Shown here one piece after another: positions 1-5,987 of a stretch of DNA of 64,000 bases. The notes beneath the pieces were generated by a model. The model was not told the origin of the DNA. It ran no database searches and saw only the letters and a list, made by a program, of their open reading frames with translations. A program made the translations under genes and the position numbers. Source of the stretch: an uncultured Alphaproteobacteria bacterium (GTDB taxonomy: Bacteria > Pseudomonadota > Alphaproteobacteria > Rs-D84); the NCBI GenBank assembly GCA_949082785.1, contig CARVLU010000005.1, forward strand, positions 4,116 to 68,115. The letters are read 5' to 3'. Position 1 is the stretch's first letter. Every line of letters begins with the position of its first letter.

Positions 1-281
1 CTCAGACCAGCTATGGATCATCGCCTTGGTAGGCCGTTACCCCACCAACAAGCTAATCCAACGCGGGCACATCCATCACCGATAAATCTTTCCCGTTTCC
101 GGCGTATGCGGTATTAGCGTTCGTTTCCAAACGTTATTCCCCAGTGATGGGCAGTTTCCCACGCGTTACTCACTCGTGCGCCACTAGATTCACAGTGCAA
201 GCACTGCTTCACCCGTTCGACTTGCATGCCTAAGACCTGCCGCCAGCGTTCGTTCTGAGCCAGGATCAAACTCTCAAGTTC
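1..281 (-). rRNA. rrs: 16S ribosomal RNA, 5' end (partial)
   Basis: Read on the minus strand, positions 281-250 give the universal 16S start GAGTTTGATCCTGGCTCAG followed by AACGAACGCTGGCGGCAGG and, further in, GCAAGTCGAACGG. Aligning the GAGTTTG block with E. coli position 9 places the mature 5' end near 281. Only the first ~280 nt (V1-V2) are in the window; the rest runs off the left edge. Helix content and TAATACCGCATACG fit an alphaproteobacterium, but this fragment alone does not fix the order. Confidence 0.97.
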
Positions 282-1047
282 TAAAAAACTTGGTGTTTAA
301 GTCCTGTGCATAAAACAAAGCTGACATATAATATCAGTTCGTCTTTACATATATATATTCGCAAGACAAGTTTTTAACGAGGTTTAATATGTAAACCTAC
401 TACCTGTCTAGGATATGCACATTTGACTTAGTCAAAGTTTGGATATTTCCAAATTCAACTGTCTGCACATCCCTTCTTGAATTTTGATGAGCTGCTTTTA
501 TTCACAATGTTGCGGACTTATCAGAGCTATCTGTAAACCGCGGAATTTCAGGGGTTGAGATCTTTTTTGTTTTGTTCTCAACTTGAAAGCCTGCATAGTA
601 TGTGCTCAAACCTTTCAAAAGTCAAGCGATTTTTGGAAAATAATTTTAAGAAAGTTTCATTTTTACCCCAAGTCAATAGGAAAAAGGCCGGATTTCTGGG
701 ATTTTTTGGCCATAATTTTTTTTTAATTTTTTTTGTTTTTTTATGAAAAAAAGTCGTTTTTTCGATTCGGGACGGGCCAAAAACCGATTCAGTGACCCAT
801 TTTACCCCCCATTTTTGATAAAAGGCACCCCAATTATTCGACAATGATTCGGATTTCGCCCCCATGATTCGGTTTTTGGCACACGCCACCCCGCCCCAAA
901 CACCCCAAGTAATAGCGTTATATATATACGCGCGCGCGTGCGCGCATAGAAACAGCCGGCATAAAATCACATTCGATTCGGTTGCCAGTGCCCAAAACCG
1001 CAATTTTGTCTTTTCAATCGGGGCTTTTTTATGATATTATGCGTATT
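282..1047. other. AT-rich intergenic region upstream of 16S rRNA and of the divergent secreted-protein gene
   Basis: No convincing gene is seen in this 766-bp stretch. It holds the 16S leader (minus) and the promoter of the plus-strand gene. Two adjacent perfect inverted repeats lie in the leader: TTTGAC-TTA-GTCAAA at 422-436 and TTTGGA-TATT-TCCAAA at 438-453. Positions 720-760 are a T/A-rich tract. Five GATTC sites occur at 764, 786, 846, 866 and 975. An open frame on the minus strand (578-1003) has low-complexity composition and is probably not translated. Confidence 0.7.
1030..1040 (+). promoter_or_regulatory. Candidate -10 elements placed for a leaderless transcript
   Basis: Overlapping -10-like hexamers TATGAT (1030-1035) and TATTAT (1035-1040) end 7-12 nt before the ATG at 1048. 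A transcript from either would have almost no 5' UTR, and there is no Shine-Dalgarno sequence before that ATG. No good -35 is visible. Confidence 0.4.
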
Positions 1048-2292
1048 ATGAAATCAAAAATATCTGTTTTGGCGGCCTTGCTGTGTGTATGGGGGGCCGG
1101 CGCCGCACACGCGTCCGATTGTACGGGCGACGGGTGCATTATTGAACCAATTAACCTGGGCGTGGTCCGGGAACCGACCGATTTGGCCCCGGCCGCGATG
1201 ATTGCGGAATTTGCGGCGGTCGAATCGCCGACATATCTGACACCGGCGGTGGTGCAACCCACCCCCGTCATGTATCAGATGGTCGCGCCCGTCACCCCGC
1301 GCCCCATTGCCGTTGTCCCCGTCAGTCGGGACGCCCTGGGGACGCCATGGGACGGTGTGCACGGCACATTCCGTCAACGTAAATATGACAAAACTGTTGA
1401 TTGGCGCACCGGCGTGCCAATTTGGGACGATTCGATTTCCCATTACCGGGACAAGGATTTTAGCGATTGGTACGACGAAATGGACATCGAATATGTCCCT
1501 GCCGCCGAAGAAAAGGTTGACGACGGCGATTGCAGTGCATCGCAACAGGTCGAAGCGTTATTGGCCCCCCGCCGCCCCAGCGGTGATTTATGGCTGAACA
1601 ATCCGGAAAAGTACCAGGCCCAGGATTTGGGCTGCGCCGTGCGCGACGCATTTAACGTCACCGTGACGGAAAACATGGCCGTGATTGAAAATCCGGACGG
1701 CTGCCCGTTTGAAAAGCCCGCCGAATGCGACATTTGGCGCCGCAAACCGATGGTTCGCGAAACCGTCGCCCCGCGCAGTAAAAAAATCCGCGCGACAAAT
1801 ATCGATGCCTTTATTATCCAGGCAAAGTGCAGCCCCACCATCACCGCAAACGAACCGGTGGCGGCGCCATTGCTGGACCGGTATAAAATGTTGATGAAAT
1901 CGGCCCAGGCCTGTTGCACGGACGGCATGGTCTATGCGTTGAAAAATGCCGGCGCGACGGACGGTCTGATTTACAAATTTATGTCGGACGACGCGAACTT
2001 TTATAACCTGGGGGCGCGGTGCCTGATGACGACGGATGCGGAATTTGACACCAAATATCCCAACACCGCGACGGCCGCCGTTGCGGCGGACGTGCGCAAC
2101 GGATGTTTGTGCCGCGGACGCCAGTGGTTCACGGCCATGCTGGCCCCATTCCAAGAAGCATGGCGCGCCGCGCCGCAGTTTGCGGAATCCAAGTTCAATT
2201 ATACATACACGGACGGCCTGCAACGCCAGGTAACGGTATCGGTCAACAACGACGTTCGCAATGTGTTGAACCAATTGGCCCAGTGCCCATAA
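1048..2292 (+). CDS. Secreted Cys-containing protein of unknown function
   Basis: The 414-aa product starts with a clear Sec signal peptide (MKSKISVLAALLCVWGAGAA, cut after AHA). The start at 1048 is chosen because the signal peptide begins there; an in-frame ATG at 1039 is an alternative. The mature protein has many cysteines (CTGDGC near the N-terminus, paired ACC and CLC later), suggesting a disulfide-bonded periplasmic or surface protein. Residues ~172-182 contain the motif PRRPSGDLW, which recurs in the OmpA-like protein at 13022-14431. I do not recognise the family. It ends in a strong terminator and faces an HTH cassette. Confidence 0.75.
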   Translation: MKSKISVLAALLCVWGAGAAHASDCTGDGCIIEPINLGVVREPTDLAPAAMIAEFAAVESPTYLTPAVVQPTPVMYQMVAPVTPRPIAVVPVSRDALGTPWDGVHGTFRQRKYDKTVDWRTGVPIWDDSISHYRDKDFSDWYDEMDIEYVPAAEEKVDDGDCSASQQVEALLAPRRPSGDLWLNNPEKYQAQDLGCAVRDAFNVTVTENMAVIENPDGCPFEKPAECDIWRRKPMVRETVAPRSKKIRATNIDAFIIQAKCSPTITANEPVAAPLLDRYKMLMKSAQACCTDGMVYALKNAGATDGLIYKFMSDDANFYNLGARCLMTTDAEFDTKYPNTATAAVAADVRNGCLCRGRQWFTAMLAPFQEAWRAAPQFAESKFNYTYTDGLQRQVTVSVNNDVRNVLNQLAQCP

Positions 2293-2296
2293 AAAA

Positions 2297-2320
2297 ATCC
2301 CCCACCGGGGGATTTTTTTT
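2297..2320 (+). terminator. Intrinsic terminator
   Basis: ATCCCCC-ACC-GGGGGAT followed by eight T, five bases after the stop at 2292. It is the same design used at most gene ends in this window. Confidence 0.9.
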
Positions 2321-2329
2321 ATCCCCGTT

Positions 2330-2491
2330 GTCATTGCGAGCCATCGGCGAAGCAATCCAGATAATAAGAAACAGACCACTATTCACTGGATTGCTTCACT
2401 GCGTTCGCAATGACAATGGTGTCTAATTTCCAGGAACTGCATCCCCTTTGTCATTGCGAGCAAGGCGGTACGCCGCCGCGTGGCAATCCAG
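2330..2491. repeat. REP-like palindromic repeats (three units)
   Basis: Units at about 2330-2360, 2386-2414 and 2450-2491, each beginning GTCATTGCGAG and ending GCAATCCAG or the reverse complement. Units one and two are joined by the conserved linker (AGATAATAAG...ACAGACCACTATTCA) found in the other arrays. Confidence 0.9.
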
Positions 2492-2492
2492 T

Positions 2493-2516
2493 AATAAAAT
2501 CCCCCATTCGGGGGAT
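2493..2516 (-). terminator. Terminator of HTH cassette copy 1
   Basis: On the minus strand ATCCCCC-GAAT-GGGGGAT is followed by TTTATT, four bases after the HTH stop. It abuts the REP array. Confidence 0.8.
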
Positions 2517-2520
2517 GGCA

Positions 2521-2748
2521 TTACAAATTATCGCGGCTGCGCCGTATCACCAACATTGCAAACGCACCGTGGAAAAACCGGCGCAGTATGCCAATGTCAA
2601 ACAACGCCTGGCCACGTTCACATTTTTTGTAATCTTTCTTGCTCATTTTCAACAACGCGGCGGCATCGGCCACACTGATGCGCAGGTGTTGTCGCGCACA
2701 CCGCATAATATTGCCGTAATAGTTTGCATCGATTAATAATTTTGCCAT
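2521..2748 (-). CDS. Small XRE-like helix-turn-helix protein, cassette copy 1
   Basis: A 75-aa basic protein beginning MAKLLIDANYYGNIMR. Residues ~15-60 fit a Cro/C1-type HTH: a first helix (RCARQHLRIS), the VADAAALLKM HTH core, then SKKDYKKCERG like the 'sxxtisrwErG' part of XRE domains, and a hydrophobic final helix. The start is set at MAK because this matches the other copies and lies 9 nt from AAAAGGAG; an upstream in-frame ATG exists. This copy carries the 'QALFDIGI' version of the segment after ERG. It is the most diverged copy (RCARQHLR, AAALLKMS, IRRSRDNL). DNA binding is inferred from the fold only. Confidence 0.8.
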   Translation of the reverse strand: MAKLLIDANYYGNIMRCARQHLRISVADAAALLKMSKKDYKKCERGQALFDIGILRRFFHGAFAMLVIRRSRDNL

Positions 2749-2985
2749 TATTTTCATCTCCTTTTAAGTTAATAAAACACCGCCCGTAAAAGCACAGGCG
2801 GTTGGAGGTTAATAGCTATTCGAAGAAATAGTGTGGCTTATTCGATATATTCGCCACCCTCCAACCAATGGTTGGAATGTTTTATGTCATTGCTGACATC
2901 TTCGAAACGGGCTATTAAACCCTACACCGGTTACCCAATGCGTGTGAATTATATCGCACATAACGCGATTGTTCAAGGAATTTAA
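2749..2985 (-). promoter_or_regulatory. Promoter and structured 5' leader of HTH cassette copy 1
   Basis: The promoter is TTGAAC (2976-2971), 17-nt spacer, TATAAT (2953-2948), with an AT-rich block upstream. The predicted ~194-nt leader contains the conserved GGGTAACCGGTGTAGGGT block, a GGGT/GCCC stem, an ATGTCA-GCAA-TGACAT hairpin (GNRA loop), CCAACC-ATT-GGTTGG, GTGGC/GCCAC, CTATT/AATAG, then CCTCCAACC and an ACCGCC/GGCGGT hairpin before AAAAGGAG. See the findings for the comparison of copies. Confidence 0.8.
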
Positions 2986-3002
2986 ATTTATTGGTGTGTT
3001 TT

Positions 3003-3361
3003 CTGGATTGCCACGCCACTGACGTGGCTCGCAATGACAAGGGTGTTTAATTTCCCGGATACTTCATCCCCTTTGTCATTGCGAGTGCAGTGACGCAATC
3101 CAGTGAATAGTGGTCTGTTCCTTATTATCTGGATTGCCACGCCACTGACGTGGCTCGCAATGACAAGGGTGTTTAATTTCCCGGATACTTCATCCCCTTT
3201 GTCATTGCGAGTGCAGTGACGCAATCCAGTGAATAGTGGTCTGTTCCTTATTATCTGGATTGCCACGCCACTGACGTGGCTCGCAATGACAAGGGTGTTT
3301 AATTTCCAGGAACTATATCTCCTTTGTCATTGCGAGGGAGCATCGCGACCGCGGCAATCCA
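3003..3361. repeat. Tandem REP-like array, 126-bp period
   Basis: CTGGATTGCCACGCCACTGA starts at 3003, 3129 and 3255, an exact 126-bp period. Each period holds two opposed palindromic units separated by the linkers GACAAGGGTGTTTAATTTCC and GTGAATAGTGGTCTGTTCC. The last, partial period ends with a variant unit (GCGAGGGAGCATCGCGACC). There are no unique spacers, so this is not a CRISPR array. Confidence 0.93.
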
Positions 3362-3387
3362 GTAAATAATGTGCGCGCATGCACAAA

Positions 3388-3410
3388 CAAAAAATCCCGC
3401 CGGGGCGGGA
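3388..3410 (-). terminator. Terminator of lpxD-fabZ
   Basis: On the minus strand TCCCGCC-CC-GGCGGGA followed by TTTTTTG, four bases after the fabZ stop. The same hairpin follows the gene at 5232. Confidence 0.9.
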
Positions 3411-3414
3411 TGGA

Positions 3415-3855
3415 CTATTTATCCTTGGTATCCATGATGGCGGTAAAGGTTGCCTCTGCCACCTTTTTCCCGCCGACCATCGCGATGCCGTGGAATTTGT
3501 ACAGACGCATCTTGGACATCAGCAATTCAACGTGCAATTCCAAAACGTCGCCCGGCATGACCATATGGGAAAACTTAATCTTTTCCATTGTCGTGAAATA
3601 CCCCAGCGTGCTGCCATCGGTAATCCCCAGATTTTTCAGTGCGATAAAGCATGCCGTTTGGGCCAATGCTTCGACCTGTAATACGCCGGGCATAATCGGT
3701 TTGCCCGGAAAATGGCCCGCACACCAAAATTCGTCATCACGGACATAGTGAATCCCAACACCGCTGGATTCGTTAAATTCGCGGATTTCGTCAATCAGGC
3801 GCATATCGCCCCGATGCGGAATAATTTTTTCGATACCTGCTGCATCTACCATCAT
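3415..3855 (-). CDS. fabZ: 3-hydroxyacyl-ACP dehydratase FabZ
   Basis: The 146-aa protein dehydrates 3-hydroxyacyl-ACP in fatty acid elongation. It is a single hot-dog domain of normal FabZ length. The early IIPHRGDMRLID matches the 'lPHRyPfLlvD' motif. The catalytic region GHFPGKPIMPGVLQVEALAQ contains His48 and Glu62, the expected pair. Two adjacent Met codons make the start 3855 or 3852. It lies 17 bp downstream of lpxD in the same direction, the usual lpxD-fabZ coupling of lipid A and fatty acid synthesis. Here a terminator follows fabZ, so lpxA is not next in this operon. Confidence 0.96.
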   Translation of the reverse strand: MMVDAAGIEKIIPHRGDMRLIDEIREFNESSGVGIHYVRDDEFWCAGHFPGKPIMPGVLQVEALAQTACFIALKNLGITDGSTLGYFTTMEKIKFSHMVMPGDVLELHVELLMSKMRLYKFHGIAMVGGKKVAEATFTAIMDTKDK

Positions 3856-3872
3856 GTGTTACCCCCTGTGGT

Positions 3873-4916
3873 TTATTGTTTACTGTGTTTGCGCAACCAC
3901 GCATAGTGGCGCATAAATTCTGTGCCGGGTCCGGCCGGATATCCCATGTGCCGTTGGCCCGCGGGAACATCGCGGAAAACCCCGCTGTTGGCGCCAACTT
4001 CGGCATCGTCGCCGATGTGAACGCCATTGGCGACACCCACGTGTCCACCCAACAATGCGCGGTCACCAACGACCGTCCCCCCCGCCAGGCCGCATCCAGA
4101 CGCCAAGAAACATTCCGCCCCAACCACGACGCCATGCGCGATTTGGCACAAATTATCAATCTTGGTCCCATCCCCGATGCGCGTGTCCGTCATCGCACCG
4201 CGGTCAATGCACGTGTTTGCGCCGACCGATACCCGGTTGCCCAATACCACGCGTCCCGTATGCGGGATAAATACGTTGTGGCCGTCCTGGCGGGTGTAAC
4301 CAAACCCATCCTTGCCAATAATGGCGCCGGCGTTAATGACGCAATCCGCCCCGATGGTGGCGTTTTCAATATGTGCGCCGGTCTGGATAATCGTGCCCGC
4401 GCCAATGGTCACATTGCGCCCGATGTACGCCCCGGGATAAATTTTTACATCCGGTTCAATGACCGCGCCGCGTTCAACGGTCGCAAATTGCCCGATATAA
4501 ACGGTCGATTTTTTCCGGAAAAATACCCCGCGTTCCACAACCGCGTTGGGCGACACGCCAAATCGCGGCGGTTCACGGTAAATTTCCCCCAAAATTTTAA
4601 CGATGTTGCCGCGCGGGCTGTCGGTAATCAGCAATGTTGCACCCGCCGGGGCGTTTGCCACCTGTTCCGGTTGCAATAAAATCACACTGGCGCGGGTATT
4701 TTTCAAAACATCAATCGGCAAAATTTTAAACGCCGCACTGTTTTGTTCCGTGGAATAAAACGCCAATTGTCCGGGCCGCGCATCCGCGATGGGCGCAACA
4801 CCACGCACCGGGGTCGCCGCATCACCACGCAGTTCCAATCCAAATTTTTCCGCCAATGCGCCGGCTGTTGTTTCTGTTCCCGCCGGCATAAACAGGGAAC
4901 GTAAAAACGTAAACAT
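3873..4916 (-). CDS. lpxD: UDP-3-O-acylglucosamine N-acyltransferase LpxD
   Basis: The 347-aa protein adds the N-linked 3-hydroxyacyl chain in lipid A synthesis. The N-terminal uridine-binding domain (GVAPIADARPGQLAFYS) is followed by a long left-handed beta helix of hexapeptide repeats (IGRNVTIGAGTIIQTGAHI and so on). His261 in QIAHGV matches the catalytic His of the family, and the C-terminus has the expected helical extension. Its promoter lies so close that the mRNA is probably leaderless. It is co-transcribed with fabZ and shows the cell makes lipid A. Confidence 0.96.
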   Translation of the reverse strand: MFTFLRSLFMPAGTETTAGALAEKFGLELRGDAATPVRGVAPIADARPGQLAFYSTEQNSAAFKILPIDVLKNTRASVILLQPEQVANAPAGATLLITDSPRGNIVKILGEIYREPPRFGVSPNAVVERGVFFRKKSTVYIGQFATVERGAVIEPDVKIYPGAYIGRNVTIGAGTIIQTGAHIENATIGADCVINAGAIIGKDGFGYTRQDGHNVFIPHTGRVVLGNRVSVGANTCIDRGAMTDTRIGDGTKIDNLCQIAHGVVVGAECFLASGCGLAGGTVVGDRALLGGHVGVANGVHIGDDAEVGANSGVFRDVPAGQRHMGYPAGPGTEFMRHYAWLRKHSKQ

Positions 4917-4922
4917 GGGCCG

Positions 4923-4950
4923 ATTATACGCCGAAAAGATTCAAAATCAA
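4923..4950 (-). promoter_or_regulatory. lpxD promoter
   Basis: On the minus strand TTGATT (4950-4945), 16-nt spacer, TATAAT (4928-4923). Only six bases separate the -10 from the lpxD ATG, so transcription should start at or next to the start codon. Confidence 0.75.
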
Positions 4951-4990
4951 AGCATAAAATCAAATCCCCCGCCGTGTGGCGTGGTTGGTA

Positions 4991-5176
4991 CTGGATTGCC
5001 GCGCCATACCGGCGCCCCGCAACGCCAAAGGGGACGCAGTGCCTGGAAATTAAATACCCCTGTCATTGCGAGTGTAACGAAGCAATCCAGTCAAATCATG
5101 AACTATTCCTTATTATTCCTGGATTGCCGCGGTCGTCCGTCTTCGCTGCGCTACGTCGCGACTCACTTGCAATGAC
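4991..5176. repeat. REP-like repeats without an HTH cassette
   Basis: Three units: a degraded one at 4991-5027, GTCATTGCGAGTGTAACGAAGCAATCCAG from ~5062, and a long hairpin unit at ~5128-5176 whose central stem differs from the usual one (GGTCGTCCG...CTACGTCGCGAC). The rest of 4951-5203 shows nothing else. Confidence 0.85.
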
Positions 5177-5203
5177 AACGGGGATGAATGCGGGGGCACA
5201 AAC

Positions 5204-5225
5204 AAAAAATCCCGCCGGGGCGGGA
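5204..5225 (-). terminator. Intrinsic terminator
   Basis: On the minus strand TCCCGCC-CC-GGCGGGA followed by TTTTTTG, just after the stop at 5232. It is nearly identical to the terminator after fabZ. Confidence 0.88.
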
Positions 5226-5231
5226 CAGGAA

Positions 5232-5987
5232 TTATTTTGCCTGGGTGGCACGCTGCTTATTCTGGTCATCTTCGATTTTGCGCATCACCTGGATATTCAA
5301 ATCATACGCGCACGCATTGACCGCATCGCGATTGGTCGCAATTTTATTGCACGTTGTCAATTCGCCGCCCTGGGGGGTGGTGTATTTGCCGGCCGCCCCC
5401 GAAATCGCGCCATACGATACGGCAAAGCCCAAATCTTTGTCCAATTGGCGTTTGGCGTCGCCAATATTGCCGCCCGCCACCGCGTTCAAGACAATGCGGA
5501 TATTGTTTTGCAGACATTGCAGACCGGCCGTCGTACTGGTTTTCAGCAAACAGTTTTCGGCCCCGCTTAACACTACGTTGCGGTCACCGGAACGGTATGA
5601 CCCGGACGACCCGCCATTGTCATCGGTGGCACCGGCGGCCTGTAATTTGGTGGTCAAAATCGCCTTTTCCAACTGGGTGCGGAAACGGCGGATGGTCGCA
5701 TCCAGATATTCATATTGTTTGTACATCTGTTGCGTCATGACGGTTGTTTTCAGCGCAACCACGTCCCGCATCAGCTGTTTGTCGGCATCACTTTCCGGAT
5801 TTTGGACCAAACCGATATTATACGCATGCGTCGTGCACAGCGCCAATTCAGCCGAAATGCGGTCATTGTCTTCCCGGCTACAACCATTGTCGGCGGCGCG
5901 TACCGGCATCACCATGGCCGCACAAATGACCACGGTCGCCCCCAGCATTTTCATCCCGGCAAAGATTTTGTGTTCTGATATTTTCAT
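5232..5987 (-). CDS. Secreted protein of unknown function
   Basis: The 251-aa product has an N-terminal signal peptide (hydrophobic MLGATVVICAAMVMPVRAA) and a mature part that is mostly helical and polar, with six or so cysteines (NGCSRE, ALCTTH, ENCLLK, LQCLQN, TTCNKI, NACAYD). A Gly/Ser-rich loop (DDNGGSSGSYRSGD) splits it. No family recognised. Its start overlaps the stop of the preceding gene by one base (TAATG), implying translational coupling with the Cys-rich protein encoded at 5987-7909, so the two products may act together outside the cytoplasm. Confidence 0.7.
   Translation of the reverse strand: MKISEHKIFAGMKMLGATVVICAAMVMPVRAADNGCSREDNDRISAELALCTTHAYNIGLVQNPESDADKQLMRDVVALKTTVMTQQMYKQYEYLDATIRRFRTQLEKAILTTKLQAAGATDDNGGSSGSYRSGDRNVVLSGAENCLLKTSTTAGLQCLQNNIRIVLNAVAGGNIGDAKRQLDKDLGFAVSYGAISGAAGKYTTPQGGELTTCNKIATNRDAVNACAYDLNIQVMRKIEDDQNKQRATQAK

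Noticed and set aside
578..1003. 141-aa open frame on the minus strand upstream of 16S rRNA
   Set aside because: Low-complexity composition (Lys/Phe-rich, poly-T DNA), no ribosome binding site, lies in the rRNA promoter region.
2988..3266. 92-aa open frame with internal repeats
   Set aside because: Translation of REP units; the repeated peptide (IIRNRPLFTGL) appears wherever REP arrays are read.
3003..3361. CRISPR-like regular repeats
   Set aside because: The repeat period is 126 bp and the 'spacers' are themselves conserved linkers; there are no unique spacers and no cas genes. This is a tandem REP array.
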